A stretch of 64,000 nt of DNA from Notospermus geniculatus (lineage: Eukaryota > Nemertea > Pilidiophora > Heteronemertea > Lineidae), in contig NMRB01000798.1 of assembly GCA_002633025.1 (NCBI GenBank), positions 147,559 to 211,558 on the forward strand, written 5' to 3'. Positions 10,228-24,600 of this stretch are shown piece by piece. Made by a program: the position numbers and the translations under genes. Under the pieces are notes generated by a model. That model was not told the origin of the DNA. It made no database searches and saw only the letters and a program-made list of their open reading frames with translations. Position 1 is the stretch's first letter. Each line of letters starts with the position of its first letter.

Positions 10228-13200
10228 AGAGATGAATCTATTAGCCTTAGACACAAAAGTATCAATGCAGGAGGAAACCAGAGAAAGGGGAACCATGCTA
10301 GGAAGCGGAATTACTGAGACCACCACATGACAGGGTCAACTTATAAGTGAGAAATGTCCACAAAACATCAGCAACCTGAAGACAAGACGCCAGGATTGTG
10401 TAGGAAATACAGGAGGAAACCATGTGTAGATATTTCAACTGCACCAGATTAACACCTCTGTCATGGATTGCCTAGATTCTGTGTCAAAGGTGTTTATTAC
10501 ATCAATATCATCAAGTTACTAATAGGAACACATCAACACTGCTTACCGTAACAGTGGCCTGTCTCTGGCAGGCATAATCCAAATATTGTATCCTTTGTTG
10601 CCACAATTCCATGGAATCGGCTTCGTCAGTGCAACAAGTACCAAATTGACAATGCGAATGTTTCACCAGGGTAATCCAATTTCAAATAAATCTACAGCAG
10701 GCAAAGGTATAAACAGGAATTTGCTTCTGTCATTTTTGTTCTCAAAGCAAATGCTGGTCACCAGCGACAATTCTAAAGAAAGTTGGAAATTGGGTATCCA
10801 ATGAGATGAATTCTGGATCCTCAGGTCCAAAAGTGAGCAGATGACATCCTCTGTTAGACAGTTACATAAGAATTCCACAACTGAGAAGAGGGAAGTATCC
10901 TCACAGAATGACTGCTAAATGTTTGGATCAATGCTGAGTCAGGGATGACCAAGATTTCAATCCAGTGTCAGCAACAATAGCGTCTTTCATTAAAATCTGA
11001 GGTATGATATCCAAAAATGATGTTGACAATCTGAACTACAGTATGAGCAGCCAACGAGGGCTAACAAATTTGGCAGCGGTGATTCTAGACACACGTCAGA
11101 TGGATCAAATCACACACAAGAACATCACAGAAATGAATCACTGTATAAACGGTGTGAATGCTACCTGGAACTCTACGACAATGAAATTACGGTATGATAT
11201 ATCACGCTGCAAAGGTGTCATATTCTTTTTCTACTACAGATACACAATAGCATTGTTGACACACGTCATCGGAGATACCAGCGAGTCAAATCGGCAATCG
11301 GCAGCACCACAGGGGATCACATGATCAATATGAAAACCTTGAGGATTACGTTTCTCTAAGTACACATAGTGAATAAATGGGAGGCATCAGACAATCGGGC
11401 GGGTGGGCGGAGGGGGGTAAGACGTCAGGGTAAGACCACAGAATATGAAATAAGGACAAGAAAAAAAGGGCTCTTTTCATGACGCTACGACACCAGTTGG
11501 TTCCAAAGTTGGTTCAAATGCTTCAGTTGATTGCATCACTTTGTTATCCATCTGCAACTGCTTAGCTCCTCAGTTCGGATAAATGCAGAATGATCAACTT
11601 GGATCCACACAGGCAGGCAGGACAAAAGGTAGTGAAAAATACCATGAGGGCCATTTGTATCCTCAGCTGAGGATGGTTAGCAGGGTTGAACCTTCTCAGA
11701 GAGTTCACACTTTGAGCCCCTTCACAGTATTCAAACCATCCCAGAGCTGTTGACATTGCTCCGACCTCTGACGGACCACGAAAAACCACATTTTGACTAA
11801 AACAGAACAAATGGAACCAATGGCTTTCATTGTAATCAAACTCTGCAGATTTTCATTCATCCCCTTTTTCAACTTTCGTAAACTACCACTGAGCCCTGTC
11901 CCAATTGCATGCCACGCATCGATAGTGTGATAAATAGATTCATGTAAAGACCATCTCTTGAGAAACAAGGTTTCCAATGTAAAGACCCAATGATACTTAT
12001 AAAGTGCCAAAAACTAGAATAATGTGTGCAAAGTACTCTTTAGAATTATTACAAGGAGCTTGAAGGATCCTTCAAAGGGCGGCAGGGGATAAAAAGGTGA
12101 ACAACGAACGGAGTTCACAACAATGGCGACTGCGAAAGACCATCAGACAAGCAAAGAATGTGACTGTCCTCTCCAACCACTTATCTGAGGCTGCACTCAT
12201 CGAACGTCCGAACACAACTTCATGGAAACGCTTTGTTGCAATGATCAGCAGCAGCAGCCACGAACTTCTACAACTGGATCAACTCTCGAAGAAAAACGTT
12301 CATACATACGATATATCAATGATTATATGAATAATAAGCATGATATATAATAATGTCAAAGTATGAAAGATAGGTTTTTATGATGACCAATCCCCATATT
12401 CTGTGGACATTTGCAAATACCATACATAAGGATGGGTATATGGCCTGCAGCTTCACATCATGTACGCCCCTTTGTAGAACTAGGGCCTGATACTGATTTT
12501 CATGCATTGACCCCGGCATCATAGTTTTAGCTGGTTATTTTGTCACAAAGCAATATTTTTTTCTTCATCTAAACCTCCAAAACTGAACTGATAAACCTTC
12601 ATTTTGAAGAGATAACCCCCTCCTTTCTGGACAAATCTCAATTCATTTGAAACTCCTGCAACAACAAGCACATCTACCTTGGCAACTACACACAGGGTCT
12701 CAACATAATGCTTGAGGAAATGTACCTAGGCATTTCTGTTTGAGTGCAATAAACATGATAAATTATACTTCCTCCCCGCAAAGATGCACACATACTCCAT
12801 GAATGTAGGTCCGATTGTTGTGGTTCATGTCTTCACCTTCAAACATTAGAGAGGGTGGTCCTACACATATATACACACTTGGATGCAAAGGGCCTTCAAA
12901 AGAAATGCACTCCAATTTCAGAGCACCTTTTCAAAGGCACCAATGTTTAGGACTTCAATGCCCTACCAAAGTCCACAACAAGGAGGAAGTATTGCCAGTA
13001 AAATAATTCCCTCGCTACTTCCAAGAAGATGGATGAAATTACAGAGTAGTGAGTGCAGTATGCTGGATCAGTTGCAGAAGCCTATCTGGTACAAGACAGT
13101 ATCAGTAGGCCTATATGTAGAGGTAAAGGCAGTTGAGGTGAAGTTAAGGTGATACAGATGGAGGCACTGCCACTTCAACTATAAACACGCTAAAATATTC

Positions 13201-15292
13201 CCTTCCACTTGCTTACCACTTCTTCACAAATCAATGCAAAAAATGAGGAGTAATCTGTGATTACTTCAGCAGGTGATTTCATCAGCAGCTTTTGACTGAT
13301 TGGTGATCGTTGATCAATGAACAGTACATGTAAGATGGAAGGAGACTACGATTAGAAACCATACAATCAGGATGGAAGCCGGGCACAAAAGTGGAATATA
13401 CTGGTAAAGACAGAACTTTCATGAGATCTTCTCTTGAAAATGTTGACAATGGTAGCTATTCATTCTAACTGTCCCTTTAAAAATTTTACTTCTTTTTTCT
13501 GAGCCAGGTCATCAGTTATGAGTAAACAACTAATTAGGCCATTGGCCTACAAAGATACCCAGGAGAAAAATTCAAGATATTTGTGAATGGTACACTAGAG
13601 CATTACGTGCTGCATGCAAAAGACAAGTCAGTGATCCCTTCCTCTCTGTCAGACTATAGTTGGGGAACACTCACAGGCAGGGAACATTCAAATATATTAC
13701 ACTGGTGTTCACAAACCTTTCAGAGGACTTTGCAAATACAAAGTGAACAACATTTTCAGTTTCTATGGCAATAAGCCGTCGTGAGATGAAGGAGGTTATC
13801 AGTAGGCCCTTGGCCAAGTGACGTAGACCCCATGATGTTAGTTGCCATGGTGACCTGTAGAATGTGCCCTAGAGACATCGAATATGAGGCAGGCCTAAGG
13901 GGACCCAGGAAGGGCTACCAATGTGAATCAATGGGAATTGACACCAGAGATAGGCTCTATAGCAGATGTGGTTCTGGTCTCCAATTGAAATGCCCATGGG
14001 GCCAAGACCTGACAGCTGGGGAATAATGGAATAGGCCTAAGGCTTAGCCAGACCTGGACCTTCGAAATTTAGCCCAACGAAAGGCTTAGGCCTACGAAGT
14101 TGATGCCTCATCATAGTTCACATTTCTTCCATAGTTCACATTTCTGGCTGCCTAGGCCTACTCTGCAGCCTCTCAGTTGTGTGTAGGACTACACTTTCCG
14201 ACTGGAGACTGCACGAGTCATGGTAGATAGGCCTAGGCCTACAGAAGACAACACCAGTGGTTGTCGAGATAATCATGATGATAGGCTACCGGTACGGTAG
14301 CTGATGCTGACGAAGACTGAAGTCAGTCTAGTCCAGTGACAGTCCACATCCAGCATGCAAGGCACATAATATTCTGGATTGGATAGACCTACATGTCACT
14401 TTCATCAACAAGGTGAAAGAGCTGTGTTGATGATGAAGGCCTGATCAAACGCAACACTGCAATCGCATGGTCATCATGATGGTTGCTACAGTGTATACAT
14501 GTACAAGTTGGCACACACGCGCGCGTCTTCACGTCAACATCTCAAATATCATAAATCTACAATTGCATTTTAGCTTCGTTCACCTACCTGCCACTACATA
14601 CTCCAAGAAAACAATAGACTAGCGTGTCTTCAGGTTTTTTTCGGAGCTAGATGGTTGCTTGGTAGCTTTACATCCCTATTCCTCCATGCATGCAGTGATT
14701 CTGACTCAGCTGATAATCTTATGTGCTGAGAGATGTGATGCGCGGCTTCGGTGCACCTTGCGGAATCACGCACGTGGAGTTACCGAGATGGGGGATTCCC
14801 CGACATGAGATCGTCGGGTCGCGACCATTGATATGCCTCAAATATTGATAAGCACTTTGATGGGATAGAACTCGCGTAATAAAATGTATGGAAAAGTTTA
14901 TTAGGCCTAAATCACGAAATTTCATCTCGCTGAAATTGACAAAGTGCGCGATACACAATTTGTCGGGCGGAAAAGNNNNNNNNNNNNNAGCAGCGGTTGT
15001 GATATCTTCAATCTTCATCAGCTGCAGTCAAATACCACTGAAATGAAAAATACCATTAATAAAATCTGTCAAAGGACTGTCAAATTGGACTGAGATTATA
15101 AGGTTTCCACTACTTGGCTAAAGACGTATGGGAAGCATAATCATCTGAAGACTGGTGTAACATCTAGGAGTGTTTCTGTGTGTGAATGTTTTCCATCATT
15201 GTACTGCCTCCTGAACAATCAGGGTCTCTCTAGCTGTCGACTGTTACCACATTCTCAAGATACAAAGAAGGAAACACTGAAAAGTTGGAAAC
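10228..15292. other. Long stretch without recognised genes
   Basis: No exon with family resemblance was found. The sequence has many taggcctac-type words around 13.5-14.3 kb and a short N run at 14976-14988. A minus-strand frame crosses that gap (14719-15018) but cannot be trusted. Untranslated or non-coding transcripts cannot be excluded. Confidence 0.35.
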
Positions 15293-15660
15293 ATTGGCAG
15301 GTGTTACACCGGACATGCAGGGGAGATAGCTTAGAGTGAGAGACTTGATTGTAGAGATCATCATCATGATATTACTTGCCTCATGTTTCCAAAGTCACTC
15401 GATCTGTATCTGATCTTCTCTCTCTCTTTGTACTGTCATTGCTGCCACTGTTGCTTTCTTGGCTCTTTTGTGTCTTTTCTGCAAGTCTGTACTGCCTTTG
15501 TCTCTTCCTTTGTATGTTCAATTTGTAATCTGTGAGGTGTTTCATGTCAGCTTTGGTGGGATCCATTGGACCAAGAATCATCCGTGGCCTGAAAAATAAA
15601 CACATCCTCCCCCCACAGGGGTTTGCTCTCAAAAATTTTAAAGGTATTCAAAACTCATTA
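15293..15660. repeat. Duplicated exon-like segment, copy 1
   Basis: Matches 15698-16094 with substitutions and small indels. Shared landmarks are ggcaggtgttacac, caggggagatagctt, the catttcatgtcagctttgg region and ctcattactac. Unlike the three N-separated blocks, this pair is clearly diverged, so it is probably a real old tandem duplication. Confidence 0.75.
15381..15588 (-). CDS. Possible terminal coding exon, unknown protein
   Basis: After an acceptor-like tttatttttcag, only one frame is open, for 68 codons ending TGA. It encodes a polar, basic sequence (ADMKHLTDYKLNIQRKRQRQ, then Ser/Asn-rich). No family was recognised. The duplicate at 15800-16015 has frame-shifting indels, which weakens a coding reading. 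It may be a genuine last exon, a decayed one or a non-coding exon. Confidence 0.3.
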
Positions 15661-15697
15661 CTACAAATATTCATAGGAAGGATGCAGTTCCAGGGCA

Positions 15698-16094
15698 ACA
15701 ATGGCAGGTGTTACACTGGTCCTACAGGGGAGATAGCTTGGAATGAGATACTGAGTGCAGAGATCGTCATCGTGATCTCTTGTGTACATCAGTTCTTACC
15801 TGCCTCATGACATGAACAGTTTCCAGTCTGTATCCACCACAGTCTTCTCTCTCTCTCCCTTTGTACTGTCATTACTGCCACTGTTGCTTTCTTGACTCTT
15901 TTGTATCTTTTCTGCGAGTCTGTACTGCCTTTGTCTCTTCCTTTGTATGTTCACTCTGTGAGAAGGTGTTTCATGTCAGCTTTGGTGGGGTCCACTACCA
16001 AGAATCATCTGTGGCCTGAAAATGAACACATCTTCCCACCGCAGGGGTTTGCTCTCAAAAACATTTAAAGGTGATTCAGAACTCATTACTACAG
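15698..16094. repeat. Duplicated exon-like segment, copy 2
   Basis: Second copy of 15293-15660. On the minus strand, positions 15800-16015 lie between an acceptor-like cattttcag and a consensus donor (gaggcag|gtaaga). The frame seen in copy 1 is broken by a 2-nt loss and further indels. Confidence 0.7.
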
Positions 16095-18551
16095 ATGGGA
16101 AAACCGAGCCAAAATCATAAGTTTCCTGCAGATGAACAAAAATATGGGAAATAAACTGTAATAAACCAAGAAAAGTCGAAGGCATCAAACCTATCGGTAA
16201 TCAACCCTTCTCTAATCAGATGTTGGACGGGGAAATTGAGCGTCCTCTCTGGACCCGTGACGGATCTGCCGGCCACACCTTGCATACATTGTATGCGCTT
16301 ATGCACTTACGACAGGGCCCGTGAGACGCCGCAATTAACATTGCGTAAAATGAAGTACCTCTCTGATTTCAGGGCAAAGAAATGGGTTATGCAGGGCCTA
16401 TGGGCACTTAGGAAAATAATAAGAGGCATTACTGTGTTACATGTACCTCGTCTTTTATTAAGTATTTAGCGGCATTTTTTCGCCACCATCTCAACATCTG
16501 AAATCGGCCATTTCTTTCTTGGTCTCAAAAAATTAGGTCTACTTCTGTATACATGTAATTGCGCACCCCGCATTTCTTGTAATTTAATAGTGTCGTTCAT
16601 TTCATGAACAGGGATTCCAGAAATAGGCCTAAGTAAAGGAAACACAATAAGCCTACTTTTAATCAATGACTTTTGTTTTCAAATGATTTCTGTTATTTGG
16701 GAACTATAAGATGCAGCGAAGAGATACAATCCATCAACGTGTGTGTAGTTTTTCAATTACCATATTTGGTAACACGCGAGAACTCGGGCGCGGGGAGGAA
16801 ATTGTTGTTTACGTTTGTTTTCCAGCATTTCACCACATTGTAAAACAAACAAATGTTTGTAGCCTATTGTATTTTTACTTTCATTATGGTCACGACGAAA
16901 CGTTTTGAAGGAAAGCCACGTGATACCTTTGAATTCGCGCCAAAATATTGTGGCCTTGACCTTTGGGATGAAGTTGTTGCTAATGACGCGCATGTCCACG
17001 TGGAACGTGGCGGGAAACGGTTAGTAACGGGTGGAGTGGCGCGGGAAAGCTCGGCAACACGGGGTGACTCTAAAGGCCAAAGATCTGCAATCAGCCTTAG
17101 TTTTTACGTTTTACACCGTGAGTCCCGATCCATGCGCTCTATGTTGAATTTTCTGCCTTTATGAATGATTGTCCTCAAAAGGTATAGCCTACGCTACGGT
17201 ACATTGACTTCCCCCTCCTGCAGTGCTGAGGTGGGTAGTGGTTTTAGAGACTGCCACTCTGCCAGAAGCGCCTATGCACACACCTGGTCACACTGGAAAT
17301 CTTCCTTTCCTAAAATGAAACAACACCCCAAACTGAGCACCCTAAGGTTTCTGGAGAGACTGGGGTAATAATGAGAAGTGCTTTGACTGTATTACAGTGA
17401 AAAGCAACATCAAATATCATCATAATATCATGAGATCAGGAAAAAACAAGAACAGTGTCAATTTCTTTGCATTTTATTGAGGATTCGATGAGCACAATAA
17501 CTCTCAAAACAAGAGTGTTACAACTTGCCCCCAAAGGGATATTTTCTACATTTGTTTTTCAACAAAATTTCAGATGGCGCTGCATATTCCATCTGTCAAA
17601 AGTGGTCTTTTCAACTTCTCTCCATACACAGCACAGAGTGGATCCAAGGCAGAACACAATGGTGACATCTGGTGTTGAGATGACAAACTAAGGCCTCTCA
17701 CAGAAAAAGTGACACTGGACCCCCTTTAAATCTACAATGACCTGAGACAGATCAGTGCTAACACTTAATTCATATTTGAATGAGGAGATTGAAATGAAAA
17801 GTTCAACATGTTCTTGCAAGCAATGACCAGCAAATTCAGATGGCTGGGGTTGTTCAAGTCATTCTACATGAAGAATGAAATTAGAAAGAAGTTGTACTCA
17901 GGGACCTTTCCTAAATCAACTACAGCAAATATAAATATGATAAAATATGAAATGAATACAACATAACAAAGAAACTAAGATACAGTAGTCCAGCTGACAC
18001 TGACATAAAAAATCTTGGATACAAGTATGAAATGTACAAAGCAGTCTAACAGGAGAAAGTCAAATCCAGCGTCAGATCACAACAATGGCGATAAGGACAA
18101 ACAGACACTTTCAAGGTCATCTTGTGGTTTCTGGTCAACGAATGAGATCACTATGCCAGAAAGCTCTTGAAGAGCACCTTCTGCTTTTGCTGCACTTTCT
18201 GGTCTCGCTGCAATATACGCCATGACATGGCATGACACACAAAGATCTTAAGCAGTACTCCTGATGGGACACCTGCAATAAACTAAGAAGAAGATGGTCC
18301 ATAGCCCAATAAGGAGCACTCTCTGAGAGACAACTATGAAGTTGACACTGGACTTCACTATCAATAGATGACTTATCACAGATGCTTTATTTCTGAGTCA
18401 AAAAGAAAGATTATGACTCCCACTTCATGATACAAAACCTGGTACATCCAAAACACCTACACTGCTGTAGTAGTAACTGAAGGACCTATTCTCAGTTTGT
18501 TTTTGGTTCACCCTGTATATAAAGACATTTCTCATGGACAGTACCGGTAAA
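16095..18551. other. RGS22 3' flank, no further gene recognised
   Basis: CpG content is visibly higher around 16.2-16.35 and 16.78-17.1 kb (ctcgggcgcgggg; cacgtggaacgtggcgggaa). That could mark a promoter of an unseen transcript; no TATA box or exon could be assigned. Confidence 0.3.
18386..18391 (-). other. Candidate polyadenylation signal for RGS22
   Basis: An AATAAA hexamer on the minus strand, 161 nt downstream of the RGS22 stop codon. A second AATAAA lies at 17473-17478. Hexamers of this kind occur by chance, so which is used is unknown. Confidence 0.3.
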
Positions 18552-18669
18552 TCATTTAACTGACACAGCACTCCCTCGTCTTTCTGTCGTTTTCTTCATC
18601 TCTCCATTTTTCTTGCCGTTCTGTTTCACTTCCTCTTTCATTCTGTTTCCCGTTGCTGAGCTGCCACGC
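18552..18669 (-). CDS. RGS22: RGS22 last coding exon and stop
   Basis: 118 nt, acceptor gttccaacttcag. The frame fixed by exon 20 stays open for 38 Lys/Arg/Ser-rich codons (MKEEVKQNGKKNGEMKKTT) and ends SVSVK-type then TGA at 18554-18552. The vertebrate tail is similarly basic but not alignable. Confidence 0.8.
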
Positions 18670-21600
18670 CTGAAGTTGGAACAACTTATATTAAAATTTA
18701 AAAGACAGAAAATAGTGTAGAGTTGGTTTGAGCCGAGTTCAAATACCGGGTACCTCTAATATTGGCTCTATAGAGAATAATGGGCAAATAAATGTACAGC
18801 AGGAGGAAACTGGAGTGTCCAGAGGAAACATCTGCTGTCAAAGATTTGCCTCTTTACCACAGGAAGACTGTGTCCAAGTGTGTATCGAGCCCAGAACCTC
18901 AGCTGTGAAGGCTCTGATGTTTCAAAGGCACCAATGTACATGTACCCACAATGGACACTAAACGCTGAAATGAACAATACCACTCCACATATCTTTAACA
19001 ACCATTCAATGGAGTGGTGTGAAAGATAAAAATCTTTGCTGCAGAATTGTAAAAACTGGTCTATTTATCAACAAGTTAATTCCCACTACTGACTTTTTGG
19101 ATTATGACATACCCAAAAAACCAGCAGATGACAATAACACCCCAGGTAGAAATGGGATAACGAGGGTTGCTGTAATTGAGTTTGAGATGTGGCCAGCAGG
19201 CGGCAGTATTTCGTTTACCCCCAGCTATTCAGAGTTGGTATCAACCTCACCCCTAGGTGATTTTATGTATAGTGCTGAGTATCTACCACCATAATGGGAG
19301 AGATGTCATGGAGGCGAGGATGACCATGACTGGATTTACCCCATGCTTTCTGTAGCTTGCCAACGTTCATCATGTTGATTTCAATTAAGAGTTTCACAGT
19401 TTCTACTGCATCGACTGCAATAGACATACTGAAGGTGGGAGAAGTTCAAAAGACCACACACAATGTGATTTAACCCCTCAGACTCCTGGTCTATTGGACC
19501 TCAATTTGATGCCACACCCTTTCGTAGCCAAACAGCCATCCTGGTTTCCTCCTCGGTAACATGAAGTCGAAGGGAGGAGAACCAGGTAAAATCTGGTTGA
19601 GATCATCTCCCTCCAAATTCATGTTGATAGGACAGTTCCAATTTCAAAAGACCAGAGGGCAAAGCCGAGGTCTTTGTGATTATTGGTAGGCCTACCACAG
19701 TCTTTCCTTTTCTGATACAGAATGAGAAGACAAACAAACACAGGAACCTGAAACAAGGACCTAATGGAGAGAAAGAAGATTCTTAATTCTGACCTCTTTT
19801 TCTTGTATGCGTCACCTTTATTCTCTTTGTCATCACCGTCCTCTGTACCATCCACTCGAGATGCCGATTCTGACTTTTGGGACTTGGATGAGGAAGCTGG
19901 CCGACTGGTGGTACCCTTCACGGAGCCTGAAGCCGAATTCTCAGATATAATGCTCAGAGCCGAGCACTCTATTCCATGATACACTTGTGAAATTAAGGAA
20001 CACCGGGGTATTTGGTTTATCGGCAGATAAGGGATGGTCGCTTTGAAATAAACTCATTGTGGACCAAAGAGGTGAGAGGTATTATACACATACAGAGTAT
20101 ACCCAAGCCCCTCTCCTGATATTTCCCCTAATTCATCACCAATAGTGGCACGATGACAGAGCGCCAGCTATATTGCCTAATTTGCCCCTTTCCTCTGTGT
20201 TGTTCCTCCCCCTACCATCTTCCTGAATGATCTTCCAGCCTCCATCATAACCTCCATGCCAATGAATCCAACCTCGACAGATTATAAGCCTACTTACCAG
20301 TTTCACTCAATGAACTGAATGTAGACTCATCCACATTATTCAGTGTTTCCTCTCGGTCTAACCCTTCCAAATAAACTGAGTACGACCATGAGATCCTCTC
20401 TCGTTCCCCTTCCACGGACGCCTCATCATCATGACCTTCACCCCCAAAGGGGTCGTACCCACCCTCAGCATCTTCTTCCCCAGGTTTCGGCAGGCCCAGG
20501 GCTTTACGCCGGGCCTCTTCCTGCAATGAAACATGCATTATTGGACTTATAGCATCAACTGCGGGCATTTCTATCTTAAATTTTCACCCTGGCATAACAT
20601 GGATATCCTGAGCAACAGCCCTATGTGGGTATGAAACCCAAATAGAGTCAAAAGGTAGTGGTTACCCTAGGAAACACAAACCTTCTCTTTCTTTTCCTCG
20701 AGCTTCCTCTGTTTCATTCTTTCTTTTTGACGCGCTCTTCGACGTAACCGTTCTATCGTGGGCAAAATCTTGTCATCAGCTGTGTTTGAGCGATAGGCAC
20801 AGAAGTCGTTCCAGTGTGCGAACAGAACACGGAAAACAGACAACTGAAATGTAATGTACAGAAGATGAAATGCTAGAGTGCATAGAGGAAGCACTCTTAT
20901 TGGACACCTCTAGATAAGAGAATCATAGAGGAAGCACTCTTATTTGGACACTTCTAGACACGCGCACATAGCTAGAATTGTGGTGGAACTTCCCTGATTG
21001 AAACTGCTGCCACTACGCCAAAGTGCAGTAAAATGTCAAAGATTATCAATCATCCAATAGAAACCCCATTTACAGAGTGTACCATAATACAGGTACTGTA
21101 TGGTGACTGGCTTTGTTGGAACTCTCAAGATTGTGTAGTCAATGATTGGTTAACCCCAGTGGCATGAAATAATGCATCCCTCGATCAGCACCTGAGCTTC
21201 CCTGAAGACATATGGACCCATCTCCCGTCTGCGGTCAATGATCTTCTCCGCCTGCTCGATTGGGATGTCAATCTGTAGCGATGGTGGAATCTGGGAGTCG
21301 ATGAAACAGTTGATGATGTTGTTTATCTTGTTGTTTATCTGAGATTCCTCTGTGTGTTGGTGGTACATGTCCTGAAAATGATAGATGGGTAATGTAGATA
21401 CGTAGTGTGATTTGGGTGGAGAAGCATCTCCAAGTCCTCGGCATGGTGTGAGACCAACGAGGATCACTTCTGAGTTTGTTTGATTCTAATCACACAGAGG
21501 TATGGTGTATCAGATGGACACACAAAAGGGAAATATTGCTGCCAACAAACATACATCATTCAACTCCAGACCAACTAACACAAACGATTTGACAACGGCT

Positions 21601-24600
21601 GAATGAACAGGTCAGGGTTGTTCTCAGAAGTAGCGAAGACACAATTCCCAAATGGTTCTGCGGCAAGGATATTCCGGGGGAGAAAATGCTTTATGACGTT
21701 GTTCTTACCTTGAATCTTTGTACCTCCTGCCAAAAGAGAACGTCATTCTCCAGACTGTCGCCTTTGACGGAGACGAATCGTCTGAACTGCAGTGAGGAGA
21801 CTGGGTTAAGCAGCACCTTCCTGAATGCAATAATATCCTTCGATGATGACACCCACTTGCTTTCCAACATCTGAAAAGGTATCATATAAAACAATAGATG
21901 TTGCCAAGGACACCTCTCCTAACGGACCTCCAAAATGAGGCATCTTCACATTGAGGTAGACCTCTGTACTGATGAGCTTATGTACTGTATGGAAAAGTGT
22001 ATGAAAGAATCGAAAAGTGTGCTTTGATTTTGAGAAATGTTTCGTGGAGATTGACAGCTGTTGTGCAGAGTTTTGTTTTTGTGTTGGACTGTTTCTGTGT
22101 GTGGGTGTTTGACAGTTGAAAACTGAAAACTATGAGTACAGAATGTTATTGGTCATTTTACTGTCCCTTGATATGGAAAGAAGATAACAAAAGAAACACG
22201 ATTAAAAACATGCAAATATCTCTGTAGTCAGCTACCTCTGTGTCATCTTCATGAGTTTTGTCATGGTTTTTGGATGCAGAGGACAACTTGCCACGTCCGT
22301 GTCTTAAAGCTGCGACCATCGTATGTGCACGAGCACCAAATACCAACTTACGTATTGCATCCCTCTGAATGTGAGGATTTGGATCAAAAAGATGAGGAGA
22401 CAATGAGGAGAACTTGTATGTTAGTCAAGTAGCTTCACTTGATCCAAAGCTACAAGGACCACGACAACAATACTATCTCTAAAGACTGAAAGCTAGACGG
22501 TCTAACTTTCTTTCTTGGCATGAAACCCTCCTTCAGTCAATATGTTTGGCCTTGACTGGAGGAGACTGCACCAAGTTAAGGTAGAGTCAGCCCAAGCATC
22601 TGCAACTTTCTACTCACCCTCTGCACAGCTGCCGATTTCTTCTTCCGCTGCAATAGGACATCATCGACAACATCATCCATTCCAACCTGTGGATGCTGCC
22701 GTTCGGCAAACTCATCTGTTGCCAAGAACAGAGGGAGCCACTTCTTCTCCAGTCGCTCGGCGACATACTTTTGAGCTTCAAGAAGAACCTGAGTGGGCGG
22801 GCGATCTTCTAGTATCTTTCCCCAGCCGCCTCCTGCTGCCATTACCTGGAATTAAAAGAGGATTCAAGGTTTCCAGAAGGACCACGAACTTGAGGGACTT
22901 GGCAGCTTTGCTACTGATTTCTCAAGAACATTCTTTAGCCCATACCTTTTCTTGGCCCTGTTTCCCTGCTGGACTGTTAGGTCCAAAGAAATACTTCTTA
23001 GTGAGGTATTTGACCCTGATGTCCTTGGCTTTAGCATCTCTCTTCTTCTCCTCACTGTGCGGGATGCGTCGGAATGCTTCAATGTCCATCCAACACATCA
23101 GGTCCATACTTGCATAATTATCGGCAAGAAACTGCCTGAAGTGCTCCAATTCAATACGGTTATGGACTAATTTATCGAGAGTAAATTCCTGGAATTCTTC
23201 AGGGATTCTGTCCAATAGGATTGGGTCATACACAGGATCTTCGTAACCATCCATTGGGTCATCTGGAGTGAGGCTCCGTTGTCGTATTAAACCCTTCCTC
23301 TGGAGATTTATGACGTATTTGTTTTTCGTCTCCAGGTGGCGCTTGACTTCCACGAGTTCAATCTGAAAGATGAGAACAGGATTGCACCATTTACAAAGAT
23401 CCATCAGATTCAGTTCACAGGGGATTCCTAGTGCTAGTCTGACATTTACAGGGTCACATAATTGGGCAGCGCATAATTGATTTAGGTTGCGTCACATTGG
23501 TGGTGTCACACAACCACTGTAGGTGGCATTATATGTCTTTGGCTGCTGAACTATGAAGCTAAAGATATTCTGTTACTGCCAAACAGCTGCAGGTACCAAA
23601 CTTTGCCTTTAGATGCATTTTCCCGGGATGTCGGAAGACTAAAGATGACTGAGTCCCCTCAATCTGCATCTGGAGGACGAAAGTAGTTCTTACCTTCTGA
23701 AAAGTGGATGAATCCATCATATTCATCTGTAACCATGCTGAGTGAAGCGTTGTGATGACTAATTCTTCCACAGGATCAAATAGTTCCTCAAATGGTGGAT
23801 TTATGTGTCTTGAGATGTGCAGACGGATAGCTCGAGGACATTTGAGACTTTTTGATGCACCCTCAACGACGTAGAATGCATTGATGGACTGAGCTTTCTT
23901 TGAGAGGGTGAAATAATCAAAGGCCTCCTTGTAAAACATCTTGTGATAATCCTGGATATCATGCCAGAAATCAATACAATTCAGCCAAATCTGAAAAAAA
24001 ATACAAATGGTATGAGTTTTCTGGAACAATACATACCGAACTTGATCAGGGCCTGTGGGCTCGGCATGCATAATGCTTTGTAAGCCCAGACTTTGTGTAT
24101 TCCGTTGTCATGATACCCAACATGACCATATCACGAAGGATCTTATTCACAAAGGCACCCCTGGACTTGTGTCCTGTACATCGACTTGGTCACTATCCAT
24201 CACTGGGATGGAATATGCAATCAGTAATGCAAGTCCACAGGAAATTGAGTGAAGAACATCACAGGCCCTTCCAATCAAAATTTAGTTCCTGAATGTTTGG
24301 AAAAAGACATCAGGTGACAGATCAACTGATATTCAGACAAAAACCATTACATGTATTTACTCACAGTATTTCCAGTTGAACGCAAGTACTTCTTGAAGAA
24401 ATCCCCAGCTTTTCCCTCCGACTCCAGGGCTTGTAACATAGCTTCCATTCGTCTCCCACCGAAGAACACAGAACTCTGCTCACTCTTATCGCTGGCGACA
24501 GAGGCTGATTTTGGCCGTGATGCCGAACCACTCTTCGCTGAGTGGGACGTGTCCGATACGCTAGATTTCGTCTCGACCTTGTCAATTTCAGACTTGTTAC

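Noticed and set aside
14719-15018. Minus-strand frame crossing the short N run at 14976-14988
   Set aside because: The frame depends on the exact gap length, which is unknown, and no family was recognised.
16853-17164. 103-codon plus-strand frame in a CpG-richer stretch
   Set aside because: No family resemblance, and the composition explains the lack of stops.
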